From: Prostheceraeus crozeri
Lineage: Eukaryota; Platyhelminthes; Polycladida; Euryleptidae
Reading direction: 5' to 3'
Length of the DNA: 64,000 nucleotides
NCBI GenBank assembly: GCA_907163375.1
Contig: CAJQUW010007783.1
Span: 186,001-250,000, forward strand
Shown: piece after piece, positions 1 through 14,367 of the stretch
Layout of the letters: each line of letters begins with the position of its first letter
Position numbering within the stretch: the stretch's first letter is position 1
The notes under the pieces: model-generated
What the model saw: only the letters and a program-made list of their open reading frames with translations
Database searches by the model: none
Told to the model about the DNA's origin: nothing
Translations under genes and position numbers: made by a program

Positions 1-433
1 ATTTTCCCCTACAAGTTTTTTGTCTTGGTATACTGTCATGTTAGCCACGTAATGAAGTTAATCTATCAATAATTTCTATGTGAAGATATCGTCCCATAAT
101 CAATGCTCCATGCTATCCTGATGCAGACATATCTTGCTGTTTTCCCGAATTTGTTGCATGGCAAAGCATAACGATCCTTATGTAAAACGGTGCCTAAAAT
201 AACTTGGTGACCTAAGTACAGCTCCTGTCTTTATTATCAGCGCGCCCTATACGGTTTATTTGCATGTTGTCAAACCATGTTTTGAATTCAGTGATGTATA
301 AATAATTATCTAAAAAAAAGGCATAAATTAGTTTTTCTTCCGCCCTCTGAATGTGAATGGAAATCATTTTCAGTGGATTACCTTCTTCATTCATACATGA
401 TCGCCATGTTTTCTTCAGTCTGCCTGCTGACCC

Positions 434-760
434 TTGATTATCTTAATTCTTCAGAAAAAGTTCTGCAAGTTGCAGCCGCTCTCCGTCAGACGGGATGTTG
501 CTTCCCTCAATCTCCTCTGCAGATACCATTTCGGTAGACGCAGCTCTGCAGTAAATGAGTGCTTGCCCAAACCTAAGATCTTTCCCAGAAGCACACGCAG
601 AGCTGATGCACTCACATGCTATCATTTGAGCTTAGAGCGCGCACGTACTGTGAGTCGCTGGAAAAGCTTTTTGTTCACACGGCACAGCTTTGGAATCAGC
701 TTCCCCAGACAACATTCCCTGCTTAATCACATTAGAAGGTCTGTTTTTTTATTTTATTTA
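434..760 (+). pseudogene. Non-LTR retrotransposon tail (end of reverse-transcriptase ORF)
   Basis: Translation gives LQPLSVRRDVASLNLLCRYHFG and, after a frame change near 665, FVHTAQLWNQLP. These are the two standard landmarks of the C-terminus of LINE ORF2 proteins (L-S-x-RRDVASL...Y.G; R-T-x-x-LWN-x-LP). A run of TTTATTTTATTTATTTAAAG follows at about 746-768, consistent with a short-repeat 3' end. The copy is 5'-truncated and frameshifted. Confidence 0.6.
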
Positions 761-3700
761 TTTAAAGTAATACAATTTGTTATTTTTTCATTGAGTAACC
801 TCTAGCTTCGTTCATGGCACATGGCTGTGCTAGGGGTGAAAATTCTGTAAAAAACTTAATATCGCATGTTTACTCGTATCATGGTCGAGCCATCGAAGTC
901 TCTCACTACCACTTTGAAGTTCGTCAAAACTCATTTTCTGACATGTTCCAGCGAAATTATATGAAATCTATCACATGTGTGAAATGTTGCCTTAAATCAT
1001 CTTGCAAAAGATGAAAAAGCCTCAAATTTTGTCAAATTTCAATTATGAATGATGAGATGAGACTCATCAACTATTGTTCACGAAGACATTTGATGAATTA
1101 GCGGTCAAATTAGCACTTTGAGTGTCAGAATACAAAATAGTACACGTTACGTAATATGTTCATTTATAGTTGCATCCATACACAACTGCTGTTTTTTCTT
1201 GTTTTGGTTTGAATTCGTTATCGTCATTAGAGTCTCCTGAAAGGAAAATAACTGAAACGTTGTTTCTCTGCCATTTGTCTATATTTCAGCAGCTCGCATT
1301 ATACCTGCGGTAGGTTTCTATCCAGTTGCACTGAAGTGTTGATTATCACCCCGCATCACTGAAATTAAGGGTTATCAGTGACTGCTTTATGCTGTTACTT
1401 CGCTTTTTGAATTGTTTTTCTCATTTTGAAGGGCGGCAGGCGTCAAATATTGCAGTTCAGTTCAATCTTGTAGAATCTGTCTTTTTCTCGATGTCGAGCT
1501 TGTCGGGTTACAGCCAAACATCCGTCTAATGGTTGACAAATGCACGCAAACTCAATCTCGATGTTTCAGTCGATTATGGTGGTCGCCGGTGTATCAGACT
1601 CAACGTTACGCGTGCTCACCCGGGCGAATGCGGCTTTGATGAGATCGCGGACGGAATGATTGATAACTACTTATCGGAAACAATCTGATTCGGACGCGGC
1701 AAGTCTTTGAGCTTGAGTAGAGTATTCGATGCGTCACGGGAATTTTCTGCTGTATTTATCTTCCGCTTTAGCCGTTGAGAAATGTGTGCATCTCAGAAGA
1801 TTGGCTGCAAGTATCGACATACTCTCAGATTCATGTTGTATCAATCACTGAGGAATCAAATGCATGTACAAATGACATGTCATCGTATTTGTTATCGTAT
1901 GAATGCGTGTGCGAAAAGGTCAAGTCAATCCTTAAGGGATTGGAAAAGGAATTATTTCATTCTGTTGATGCTTACTTGATTTTCTTGCTGAAATGTCATG
2001 ATGCGAATGAGGACAATGAATTAATAACTTATCTCTATATTGTACTCTAAAAATGCATATACAGAATAACATGCAAGTGTTACACTTTTCATGGCCATGC
2101 TAACCATTTAAGTCGAACCATTCGGAAGTTAAGTCTGTACACGTACACTGTCCAACTTCCATGAAGCAATCAGACGGACATATTACTGAGATGTCTTCTG
2201 TCTGTATTAATTCCTGAAGTAATACAATCATGGACACGCAAGTCAATACATCTGCTGATATTAAAGATCTGAAATGAATCAGAAGCTGTCCCCTCACCAC
2301 GTCATTCGAATATCTTGACAGCTCCTGCTCTTATTAGCCCCGACGAATAAGTGTGGGTTTAACATTTATTTTGCATATTTCAGTCTTGATAAGAGAATAA
2401 CAGACTCATGAAGTGTGGTGATGAGATATCATGAAATCTGAAGCATATAATGAATTAATTTGTTAGTTTACAATGAAATATATCACAAGGGTCAGTGTTT
2501 TATCTAATTAACAAACATCAAACACTTTGGTACTTTCCAGAATGAAGACAACTTGTATATCTGCATATTACGTCTGTATTCCTCAGTAAGTGATTATTAT
2601 AACTATATGTGTAAATGCTTCGATATCCATAGGCAGTACTTAGAAATTCATATTGTTATGTTTGGCTTATCATGCTCCATTCCCTTTAGGTATTAGATGC
2701 TTATCGCAGATAACATGACGATCTAACTAACTTAATGTACAAAAGATGTGATGATGACACTTAATTCAGATGTAGTGAACCGTGTAAGTCTTTTGTTTCT
2801 TGTCACATTCCAAACAAATGGTAAATTCACTAATAGTAAATTATCTTGCTCTGCGACTTGATCAATGCACACTACAATTTTATACCTGCATTCCATAGCC
2901 ACCAAACTTCTTGTGATAGCCGGTGCGACGTTATCCACATGTTCCATATGCGAAGTGTGCAGTACTCTTGCCTGAGACCGACTGTCAAGTGCTGTTATCA
3001 AACTGTCAATTACACATGGTTATTAAGAGTCCAAAAACTTACGGAAAATAGGATTTGCATGTGTTTTATTTAATAATGAGCTCAGTACTTGTGCTGACAC
3101 TTATTATGGCTGACAAGATCTTTGACACCATACGAGGTCGAAGATCATGTTCTTCACCAAGGTTATGTGGCAGCGCCGATGCTTTTCATCTTACGCGAGC
3201 CGCTGTCATTGACCACCAATGCATTTAAGTCAGTGTGGCATTTCTGGTGCAGCTTTGATCTGAAATTTGCCATCGAACTTCAAAGTTTTGGGCGCCGCTT
3301 TACATGATTATTTACGGCATGTGCTAATGCACTATTTTCATCCACTAGATGCATAGAAGTTACATAACTAATTTTTTTAGTAGCTGAATATCCTCCCTGT
3401 TACTCAAAGAGAAGTGTAAAGACAAGCAGTTGTTTTTATTCCCAATTCGTTTCATTCGCAATCACGTCTGTCCTTGTTCATTTATTTACAAGTAGATCGG
3501 ATAGAGCGCATTTATTTTGAATTGCGCTGTAGATGCTGGACTGTAATGGGATGAATGTAGCATTCTTTTAACAAATGAGTGAAATCGCCAATAGTCTTCT
3601 CAAACTGCCATGCAAAGGATATGTGACCACTTTCCATTATAGGATAATAATGTGCTTTAGAAAAAGTCAAATATCTTCGAGATTTCCTTTTAGAACAACC

Positions 3701-6700
3701 ATATGATGACCTCCTCCTCGATTAGAAGCCTTTTATGTTTGCATAGACAATGTAAAACTATGTCTCTGAAATTCTACTTCGTAGTATATTATTCGTTGTC
3801 ATTTGGGAAATCATTCAAGAAGCTTTGATGCAAGATAGGGCTTTTCTAAAGTATTCACTGAAAATGTATTGAGAGACTTCATCATTTATATCATCGTGCT
3901 TAGGTTGCAATTGAAGTTTATACATTATAGAAGTTTTTCATAAAACGGTGCCGGTTTTAAGTGCAAACTTTATTTTATTGAAATGTCAATGTCAGTCGGT
4001 TGTCAACAATCTATCTCATTTATGATGATACTCTTAATATCATGAAATGAGACAATTGAGCACAACACGGGGTCATCATTCAACTGAAACCACACTTATC
4101 ACCACACTTAGCGGAGGAACTCTGCCTTCACTTCGTTTGTAAAAGCTTGGTGAATGGCTCTTCAATGTTAATTGCCAATTAAGCTGGGATCTACCATGGA
4201 CAGCTAGAATTCTAGATGTCCGTGGATCTACATGTACTTTATGACTTGCTTCTAAACAGCCCATCAGCGCTTCCTCTGTCCAACTGAAATGTGTATAGCA
4301 AAGTCTTGTTCTGGTTATCATTTGTTTAAAATATATGATTATCTTACCTTGATGATTTATTAAGTCTTTACTTGCTGATTAATGTATTTTTTGCTAATTA
4401 GATTGCAGAATTCATAGATATTGTTTTTATTTTTGAGTAGTATGAAAATGAATCAAAGCGGAATAGAAACCATTGAAGTCAAACAAACAATGAAACCCAC
4501 AGCTCTCTCGTTAGGAACAATTGAATAGAAAATGCACTTTTCCAAATAAATCGACTTGACAAGTCTCTAATTCTGATTCCATAAAACAAATATTATTCGT
4601 TTGTGTGTGAGTGCAGTGATGTACAATGAACCTTGGAAGTTAACATGATGTTTCGTATACTCACAGACAAAGTAAGGTGTAGGATAAGTGTTACACTACT
4701 GTAAGTGTTCACAAGGAAGGAGATTCGAGACAAGACAATGCGGCACTTAACCTCACAGATGAGTCAAGCAATTGTGCTCCCGACTAACACTTGAATTGTG
4801 TTTTGATGTATTCCTTGGAGCCGCAACGCCAGTCAGAATTCGTCGTTTTTGCGGTAGACATTTACTCATTGATTTGCTTATATTCTTACTTTAGCAATGC
4901 ATTTCGTAACCAGTGATGATTAAGAGAACATGTGAATTGTCGATGGTAGTTTTCTCAACGAAGCATTAATTGAAACAGTATTTGCAGCATTTCTTTCTTT
5001 AACCATATTTTGAAATTTGGAATCTGCTCGAGAATTCGCATGTATTAGTATGTAATAAACACTATCTGAGATACGTTGCAGACATCTGCACAGTGGCCTT
5101 GTAGTAGCGTTGTCAATGCGCACGAAAGAACTGAGTTCAAACGTAAGTTCAGCAAAATACACCGCTGCGTTTATTTACAATCGCCTGTGCGGCGTTTATT
5201 AGAATGTGCGATTTCCATTTATGACATTCCTTCAAATTGAATAGCAACATTGATTTCAAGTACATGAACTTTATAGAAAAGTATCAAAAAGAACAGAAAG
5301 CTTATTTAGCATGTTTCTTACTGTATTACGGATTTAGTCATTGTCGAATGTCGGCAAAGTGTGGTGGTTTCGACGCTGACTGAACACACCGTAGAACTAA
5401 TTTCTTGGCATTGGCGGCTCTTGTGCTTGCGGGTTCCTTCCCATGGGCTCATGACATTCAACGAGACGGATTTTTCTCGCTTGATGTAGTGAAACCTTCA
5501 CTCTCTTTTCATTGCATTGTCCAGAACTACGGAGCTGATCATAAAAAACGGACCACCTAAATTATGTCGAAATTCAATTGATTCTCATGTTCTCTCATGT
5601 CTGCTAGACAGTGGTTAACACATGAAAATCGCTCAATTTGCACATCACAATTTAAATCAACAATCTGCTATGTCGATGTTGTAATTGTTTGTGCTTCATC
5701 GTTTACCTGCACCACAGAGATAGATTCATTTGTAAATAGAATAATTAGATATTGAGTTGCATCCTCAGTTGAAAAATGGAAACATACCTGAATAGCTGCT
5801 ATTTCATCGAAGATCAGGAATCATCATAGATTTATTTGCTCTTAGGGCGTACGTATTCTATCACAGCCATTGCACGCAATGGTAGCAAGCGACAGAGATT
5901 GGCATAGATATTCGTCTCTCTTCGGCTTATGTGATTGGCCAAGCGCGCGCATCGCAGAAGTAGCTCTTATCAGCGAACACAAGAACCTCAAAAGTCAGAC
6001 TGCAGGCTGGCCTGTCAAGTGAAAAGTACGTATCTTTAACTCATTTTTTCTTATTGATAAATTCGTCAAATGGAAATATCATTCGCACCGTTCGGCTCTT
6101 CACGATCTAAATTCACTTACTGTGCACGTTTAGTGTAGTCTCAATCTTCTGGTTCTTCATAATTTGACTTGCATTACGTACAATGGAAAATTGATCCTCT
6201 TGCCCCCTCGAGACTAGTTCTGGCCGTGACCATCAGTACTGAGGAACGTCATCACTAGACCCAAACACGCAGACAATACAATTTATCTCTGTGGTGTGAA
6301 CTTCTTTGTCTTAATCATAAAATAGATAATCAGTCAATAATCGCCCCCAGAGCTCCCGCTCTAAGTTGATTGGATTTTCTGTGGGATATCTTGTTTCTTC
6401 CTCGTCTTGGTTACAGAAAGAAACAGAAAACTGTCTACACTCTACAGGTATGATGAACATACAAAAGGAGGGAAAGGAATTTGGGTTGAGATTTTGTTTA
6501 CAATTGCCTTTCTGTGACTTTTATAGATGCATTCTACGCTCTTGTTCAGCACTCAGCGTCACAAAATTATAGCAAAAATGACTGAAACCTTTTGACAGTA
6601 TAGTTACAGGCTGCACGTAACAGCTTAATTGCTAGAAAAGCAGACGTCAGTGCCGCACTGTCCTCGGAGAGGTGCAAACCTGTCTTTTGAACATAAGCAA

Positions 6701-7919
6701 ATAATCCTATTCATTGACATTATGAACCTAAATGGCGATGAAAGCGAGCTAAATGAAGAAAACTAAATCATTGGAACGGAATTGTAAATATTGACTCATG
6801 TCTGGCGGACTGTTTGCGGTATATTAGAAGGAGGTTGGTTTTGTTCTTAACTATGATGATGTTGGATCGAAATTGGCATTGTATTGTGTGTCATTCGTTT
6901 TCTCATGAATAATGCCATCCTGATTTACATGCAAGTATTGACTGTAACTTATTTTGGAGACCAGTGTATCTTAGAATTCGCTATTTATTATAAATGGATT
7001 TTTGTCACTTTGTTCTGCACGTGAAGTTGTTGTGAGTTTCATTATTAATGAGAATATTCGCAGGATGTGTCTCTTATTTCGTCATTTGAATGAAAGAATC
7101 CTTGATGTACCTATTTTGCTGCTCAATACCTCACATTTGTCTTCGAGCTAATAATTTTAAGTTATTATCACGCAGATTCTACGCATCTGAAGCTGTAAAC
7201 TATACTTTTCAATAACGTCTGCAAGTGGATATTAAGTTGCAGATGCAACATTTGATGAAAAATGTCGTCAAAATTTGTTAATCGCAATTTGTGATTATAT
7301 TATTTCCAAAGTTCAAAATTCTCAGGTCACATCAGGAGACAGAAGGAATTTATATCTTGCAAGCTGTATGCGACTTAAGTTAATGAGACATGTCTCCTAT
7401 GACATGATCTGAATAGGCGAAAATTTGGGAGGTACGGTGTTCACAGTAACTGGTCGATAGCTGTCTAAAAGAAGTTATTAAGTAAAGTTTCTCTATCGAA
7501 GATGTTCTATGATGATATAACTTCATCTCCCAAGAAATGAACTTCAACATTTTTGAAGACGAACATGTAGGTCTGCATTTAGTGTAGCAGATACATGTAT
7601 TGTGTTAGATGGTCTATTATTCCCAACTTTACGTAGTTATTTACTTTTTGAAATTCGACATACATGATTCCGGACATGTAAAAGGAGAGCTGTATGAAAG
7701 TCGGACTTGTACGCGTTGTGTACGTGATTGATGAGGAATTTATCAAAAAATGTATGTATCAAATATTCCTAACTTGAAAGATAGAAAAATCATCATTCAG
7801 CAGATACTTAAACTCAGCTAGCAAAAAACCATTAGTTCAAATAAATATAGTTTATAAATTGACTTTAATATACCTGAGCGGTCTGGCTCTATTGCCCATT
7901 CAGCTGACTCGATTGCTTT
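761..7919. other. No recognisable gene or repeat
   Basis: This 7-kb AT-rich stretch holds only short open frames without domain motifs or codon structure. I looked for the FN3-1 and Ig exons of sidekick here and found none. It is probably intron of the same gene. Confidence 0.5.
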
Positions 7920-8290
7920 TATTTATTTATCTATTTTTGGCTGTACCCAAAAGAGGCTCACAGCGCGCAATGCATGCAAGAATGCAAATGTCAAGGAAAT
8001 GAAGTTAAAACATTGTTTATCAGAATCTTCCTCCAACAACGCTTGAAAGTCAATAAACTGTTTGCATTTCGAATATCTTAAGGGATGCAATTCCATAAAG
8101 TAGGGCCATTAAAGCTGAGCGCTCGAACAGTTTGAAATATTGACACTTTAAATAGGCAGCTGTCTTCAGATGAGCGTAGATAGCGTGAAGAACGACGAAT
8201 ATGCAGTAACCTAAATATATGCTCCAGTGATCGCAAATGAAATCCTTTGTAGCACAAACTAGCAATGAGTTCAATGCGTTGATGAAATTT
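7920..8290 (-). pseudogene. Possible LINE tail on minus strand
   Basis: Read on the minus strand, one frame gives RALSFNGPTLWNCIPLRYS followed by a FIDFQALLEE stretch, like the LWNSLP..FK..L ending of LINE ORF2. The element would end in AAATAAATAAA repeats (complement of 7916-7932), as non-LTR elements often do. It is frameshifted and short. Confidence 0.4.
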
Positions 8291-10854
8291 TAGTTTGATG
8301 CGTTTATGCTTTTACCGTAACTATTTTACACTACCGGTACTACTTTTACTTTAACACTTCGAAAACTCTCTGATTCTATTCACACGTAACTTTCCGCTTT
8401 CGTATCTGTAGAAATACTTTGGGTATCATTCAAATGTACGACAAACTTTCCATTTTAAAAGAAATTCTTACCAAATGTTACTTTTAAAAGAATAATGTCT
8501 TTTTCGATTTTTTGGTTACTTCGATCCATCTAAATAGTCGCACCCCACTTACGTAGCTGAATGGTTTGAATCTTTAAGGCGCAAGCATGAGTCACACGAG
8601 ACAATCATTTGAGTTGTCTGTGGAGTTTGAGAAATTTATCGCCTCACTAAGATAATCGCTGAAGGTGACTCCATTGTTGATGACCTCATCGGGCAAATAA
8701 CATTGACATTGAAACTGAGAGCGTGGCGAAGAATTGGCGTCATCATCGTTGACTGTAGTGCATGCCGGATATATAGTTACTTCTCGCTGTCACAAATTCT
8801 TTCTTTGTTGTGAAATTGGTGAGGGAATGCGAAAGGCTAGGCATAACTCGGACGAATGTTCCCACCGTCTTTACCGGCGCCGAAGAACACCGAGCAGTGG
8901 AGGGACTCATATTCGTATACCCCCTCTGAGTTACTGCTTATCTCATGCTCTTCAGTACTCAGAAATACTATTGATAAAATAAATATGTGTGCATTATCGA
9001 CTTAGAAGAGTATTATATTGAAATATGTGATTTTTCCTTCATTTTAAGGAATCCTTCGCCACCCTCAATGCTTCAATTTCTTGAAAATGATTTTCAAATG
9101 ATAAAAGTGCCCCATGGGGGCAGCCCTTCCATATTCTCAAGACGCTTTTCATGAAATCCCAAGCCTGTCCTCATCAGTTTCTCAGGCTCCTTCATCAAGT
9201 TCCAAGGCACCCGTAAGATGCACGGCGTCGTAGTGAAGATGCAAGGTGTCTTCATAAGGATTTCATCCTTTTTATAGGGATTTGACATCGTTTAGCACAA
9301 CTTTTCCGCGACATCTCATGAGCGGCAATCCCATCCCTGTTTGACACTCTATAAAATTAAAAGTGTCTTCTCTCATGTCATCGATAATACCCGATATCAA
9401 AATAGGTGATGGAAGGAATGTACAAGGGTGACTGATTATACCAGTATGAAAGTATTTACGCATGTTCAAACGTCTGGCTTTTATCAATATTTTCTTTTTC
9501 AATATGAAATATATTTGAAAAATGATTTCAGCCATCCTCCAGAATTCTTTATCCTTCTGTTGTTGACGATCACTATGATTTTCAGTCTTTCTAGCAGAAA
9601 TAGAGCATTGAGTAGTACCAGTGGAATTTCATTCTAAAGATAGATTTCCAAAGCACTGGCTTTTACAGTCACAGAGACATTGAACTTTATTCTCCATGAT
9701 TCCCGCCGTATTACTGTCATACATGTATACGTGTAGGTGCTCATGTTTGTCGCATGTTTCCGCAGCAGTTTCCTTGATTTTAGATAATATGTCAGGAGGT
9801 TGTGAAACATTTGACTGCGTTTAGAAATTATCTAAATGTCAATAATTGCATTGCTGGCAGACAGTAATTGATGTACTGCCGCCATCATAGGAATTCCTTT
9901 ATTGATTTTTGTCACAACTGTCAATTAGCAGTGACATCTAGTCAATTTTAGGTGTACTGACTCTGCATGTACCTATATATCAAAAAGGAGCATCACGCCG
10001 TTGAGACTCTTAGACTTTATTTGATGAAGTATCTACATGCATTTGAAATCTGAAGAGTCGAAATTCCATCAATTTTAGAGAAACATCGTATCTTGGCCGA
10101 ATTCGGCCAGTCATGCAATTGAATCTTTTATTCTTGAGTTAACTCTTCCAGTACTTCGTCTACAGAGTCCCAATATATCAATCATGCCTGGATATTGAAA
10201 GTATCAATGAGTCATGCAGCCGAGGCCGCAAGGGTCTAGGGTTCATTGATGCTTGAAAAAGCTAGGCATGATTACTATTGTAGTGAATGCGTGCTATGAT
10301 TCATGCACATGTAGAAGTCTGTGGAAGTTTCTGACTACATACATAGATAGTGGACTTTCATTCAGTAGCCGGCAACAACGACGATTGCAATACCGCATAG
10401 AATTCACTACAATAACTTTCATAACATGTACATTTTTCCGTTTCGCTCTACATGTTCACTTTTGCTGCATTCAGCATGATGGCCAATATACAAAGAAATT
10501 GATTTATAGCTTCAATAGCTACGAATTTGCGATTATGGCACTTGGATTTGTTTCAATCAGTTACTTTCACTTCGTAATTCTTAATTTGGCGCTTTCTTCA
10601 TCTCGCGATATTTTAATCTCGTCACATCACGATATTCCTCCCACAAAAAGCTTTGCATCACAATTAATGTTAATCAATTTATTATTTGAAGTGAAGCAAG
10701 TTGAGGTTTCATGAAAAGGTCGCTCAACTCTTTCTTTACCACATACCTTTCATCTCAAATTACTCGAGGTCAATCACGTAAAAGCTGTCAGATTGTGCCA
10801 GTCTTAAAAGTTAATTCAAACTATCTCAGTGGATTGTTTTCTTTCGCGTCATCA
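8291..10854. other. No recognisable feature
   Basis: An ORF of 153 codons at 10253-10714 has no family motif and is rich in residues expected from AT-rich noncoding DNA. Nothing else stands out in this stretch, which is presumably intron. Confidence 0.4.
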
Positions 10855-11155
10855 AAATATGGAATTCATTGAACCATTCAATAGTGAAAGCTCCAACCTT
10901 CATGATGTTCAAGAAAAGACTCAAATCAGTTGATCTAAGTGAATTTTGCTCATATTGCTCATACTGTGACTACTAATATGTGATGTCGTATAAAATTATT
11001 TGACAAGTGCTTTTTATACCTGATGGTAAATTTTATTTAGATACAGTCCTACATTCCATATTGAAGATGATTCTCATCATAATGAAGATCAAAAAGAGTC
11101 TCAATCTCATTGATCCGAGTGAATTTGTATATATTGTGACCATGATCATTAAAGT
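10855..11155 (+). pseudogene. Two consecutive LINE tail remnants
   Basis: At 10858-10950 a frame reads WNSLNHSIVKAPTF then FKKRLKSVDLSEF, a typical LINE ORF2 terminus. A second, more decayed version of the last part (KIKKSLNLIDPSEF) occurs at about 11080-11140 after roughly 170 bases. The repetition suggests a local tandem duplication of the LINE 3' end or two insertions. Confidence 0.5.
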
Positions 11156-11264
11156 GTAAATTTTGTATAGATGATTTTGTTGCATTCATTTCTATATTAG
11201 ATGTTAAGCATTTACGTTCTTTTGCTCCATTGTGAGGACTCCCATCCAGTGAACTCTTATCATG

Positions 11265-11475
11265 TCGTGTTCATCACTCTTCAAATTTGTAAATGTAGGC
11301 CCTATAGATCTCACGTATTTTGTTTATGGTATATGATGTATATCATGATGACTCTGAAAATTTATAAATATGCAGGTCTCATAATTTGTCTATGATCGTG
11401 TATGATACGCATGTACATCATTATCACTCGGTAAATTTGTAAATATATATCTCATGTATTTTTTATTGATGCTAA
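11265..11475 (+). repeat. Degenerate tandem repeat, about 3 units of 70-85 bp
   Basis: Three successive blocks share an AAATTTGTAAAT-like start, CTCA-GTATTTTGT and a TATGATGTATATCAT-like stretch: one from about 11277, one from about 11358, one from about 11430. They lie just 3' of the LINE tail remnants and may be the repeated 3' end of that element. Confidence 0.45.
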
Positions 11476-11728
11476 ACTTTGCGTATGCATATGTTACACG
11501 TGTTATCAACGCTTGCTTGTAAGAGCCCTTGCGACCATCGCTTTGCGTTTTCTGCATATTTCAGAATAAACATTTATGACTTATGAAATCAAAAACTCCG
11601 CTGTCAAACTAACAATTCTTGAAATTTGTCTCATCTTGTGATAACTTAAGACAATGATTAGTTAGTAGTTGAATATCTCTGTCTAGTTTTCTGCAATCAC
11701 ACTTGCATTTCACATTTTCTTTCAACAG

Positions 11729-12144
11729 CTCCCAGCGGTCCGCCTCGCAGTGTCTACGCCACTCCCATTTCTCAAACCAAGATCATAGTGAGTTGGTCTC
11801 CACCACAAGAGCAACACCACAATGGACCTTTACTTGGATATATCTTGCGCTATCGTCCTTCCAAGTACCTCCGCTTCCACACCAAAAACATCACTAGATC
11901 GGACACACGGCGGTATACTCTTGACAACCTTGTACCATTCACCGAGTACGAGGTTTATATGGCTGCTTACAACGCGGAGGGTCAAGGAGTTTTCAGCGCT
12001 GCCTTCCCAGTCATGACTCAAGAAGGTGTGCCTGGAGCACCGCCAACCAACGTTACCTTAAATGCCGTCAGCTCAACCAATATCTTGGCTTCTTGGATAC
12101 CTCTTCGTCCGTCGGACGTCAATGGCATTAATCTGGGCTACATG
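11729..12144 (+). CDS. sdk: sidekick-like exon 1 of window: FN3-2 and first half of FN3-3
   Basis: A pyrimidine-rich acceptor (ttttctttcaacag) precedes the exon and the donor is ATG|gtaaga. The first two bases complete a codon begun upstream, and the exon ends in phase 0. It encodes APSGPPRSVYATP, the IIVSWSPPQ B-strand, NGPLLGYILRYRP and Y-E-V-Y-MAAYNAEGQGVF, which is a complete FN3-2 with the core Trp and the Tyr-corner. It continues through the linker TQEGVPGAPPTNV into FN3-3 up to NGINLGYM. The motif NGxLxGYILRYR and the split of FN3-3 in its C strand are as in SDK proteins. The preceding FN3-1 exon was not found in the first 11.7 kb. Confidence 0.93.
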
Positions 12145-13869
12145 GTAAGATTCAATTCACTTTCAATGAAAGATTCACGAGATAATTCAGTGCCAAAATA
12201 TTAGAAATCCAGCAATCCGGTATGTCAGGCGAATAGCTGGATATTCCGAAACCAGATAGTCGGATAGTTACTTTGATAATTGCTCTTCTGATCACGTGAT
12301 TACTCATTGCCTGCATTAATTTGTATTTTTAGTGTGGGAATAATCGCAATCTACCGTACATTATAAATCCAACATGGTGGCAATATTCCACCGCTAAGAA
12401 GAAGAATGTGTCTGTCTTTCACATCATGCGAACAGTGGAAGTCTAGTGTTAAGTTTGCAATATCACAACAACGGCCATCCTCTGACGAAATCAGTAAAAT
12501 CCCAATGTGGCCAAATTTGTTGGTTTCCACGAGAAAGGGGATCTCGCAACGTGCGACACGGGAGAAGACCTCCCGACTGCTCACTTCAATTATCGTTATA
12601 CTAATTGCGCATGGTTCGTGTGAAGCTAGAAAATGCTAGCTGAGTTTTTGTGATGATATTCATGAATTCGAATATCAACATCAACTGCATCCTGATGTTC
12701 TCGTGCTTGAATATGCGAGTTTGAAAGTGAGAATGAGATACCAGTTCCTTCACTTTTCTCCTTCGCCTCTCATCACCTCGGTGTTCCTGTTATTAGCCCC
12801 TTAGTTATTCACTTATGTATCTTTTTCTATACTCCATAAATGCTTGGTTACTCATCTTTATCATCTCATATTTCCTTCTTCACTTTTCTAATTGTTTTTC
12901 TTTCATCTTCGACCGAAGGACAGACTTGCTGCACAGACTCGTCCGATTCACTCAAGCTATGATGAATGAAAAAAAAGAAAAAAGAAAACACGTGCAATGA
13001 AAAAGTATATCTGGGGAGGCAACATGTTCATCAAGTTTTATGCGTATCTAGATGCATACCATATTGAAGAGAGAAATTGTTATTTCAATCTTGTGCAAAG
13101 AATTTATTTCCAACTGCATCAGAAGAAGTTCTTTTTGAATTTGGAAAGTTGTGCTTTCGCACATGAAACATTGTCTGATTCTATGACGATGAAAAGAATG
13201 TCATAATCTACTTCTGCATGAGTGCAATTTCAAAATCCATTCACACAATGTAAACAAGATGAACTTTTACGCCACTAGCATTTTAATTTGTAATTCAAAC
13301 TGAAACATAGATTAGCCAACGAATATCGGTTTAACTCAGTTGTTCAGGCGAGATTTGTCGATTCATTGTTTCTAATATATCGGCCGAAAATCACTTAAAG
13401 CTGTGTGAACATTGTCATCCTCGTTAAATCAAATGAAGTATTCATGAACAGTATAAAATTTTACACCACTGTCATGATCATCTTTGTGGATAAAATCAGA
13501 AAGAAAGACATGACCAAACTCTTGAAGACAAGTGTCGATTTAAGTGAAAGTAAAATGAGTTCAGTTCAAAATATTTTGCTCATAATTTATTTGATCTATG
13601 TCCAAACATTGTTCTTTTGTTCAAAATAGCCCAGTTTCATTCAAAATTATGATATTGTGCCAATAAAAGGTTTTAATGATAGCTCACTGATGTTTGTGTT
13701 AAGATTTAGAATTCCGAATAACCCCTCTTACAGGGTTAGGTCAGGATAAATGAAATATTCATGCTGGCGTATTGTTGGAACTAATTGTGAGAATGTGTAC
13801 AAGAGATAACGAAAATTGATTATAATTCTAAGTTGCTGCTATAAAAGCCTGTCAGCAACATTCGGTCAA
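12145..13869. other. Intron without recognised elements
   Basis: This is the first part of the intron after sidekick exon 1. Several ORFs of 60-77 codons overlap on both strands near 12350-12640 and 12815-13630, without motifs. I see nothing that supports a gene. Confidence 0.45.
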
Positions 13870-14366
13870 ACAGCAATGGGAGAGCTCCTTCCCATTCTTA
13901 CGAACAGCAGCATTTCCTTCCGAAGTTGAGGCCATGTTTTCAACATGTGTATGCGAAGTGTGATGATGTATACCACTGAGATGTGGCCAATCACTATGGA
14001 GGACCTCAATCGTTTGAGCCGCGGCGACATCTTAATGATGAGATGGATTTGTTCCAAACGGCTAGTTGATCGGGTTCCTACTGATCATCTCATGAGACGG
14101 CTTGGCATCCATCCATTGGAAGCTGTCATTCGATCGGAAAGACTCCGTTGGTATAATCACGCGCAAAGAATGCAAGAGGACTCCTGGACAAAGGAAGTGA
14201 TAACTCTGGAGGTAGAAGGACGCAAACCAAGGGGACGACCGAGGTAGAAGGGGACAATGTGCGAGCCGACTTCAGAGCGTCAAACCTTGGGTGTACCGAC
14301 GCTCAAGATCGGAAAGCGTGGAGAACCACCATCACACCGGACCGACGTCCAACATTCGCAGTGAAA
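13870..14366 (+). pseudogene. LINE reverse-transcriptase C-terminal remnant
   Basis: The frame at 13945-14247 reads MMYTTEMWPI..DLNRLSRGDILMMRWI and RLRWYNHAQRMQEDSW, ending GRKPRGRPR. In another frame NVRADFRASNLGCTDAQDRKAWR follows. These are the hallmark C-terminal blocks (Y-G-x-E-T-W; RLRW-GH..RM; GRRPRGRP; DAxDRxxWR) of a common non-LTR retrotransposon type. A frameshift and a stop after GRPR break it, and the 5' part is missing. A SINE on the other strand starts directly at its 3' end. Confidence 0.7.
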
Positions 14367-14367
14367 T

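Noticed and set aside
10253-10714. 153-codon plus-strand ORF
   Set aside because: It has no domain motif, is rich in hydrophobic and Ser/Phe residues as in AT-rich noncoding DNA, and has no splice or repeat context.
1-11728. Search for FN3-1 and Ig exons of sidekick
   Set aside because: No frame with flanking splice sites showed the expected W/C/Y patterns, so they probably lie upstream of the window.
12351-12639. Overlapping 77-codon ORFs on both strands
   Set aside because: Mirror-image open frames without motifs; no evidence for coding.
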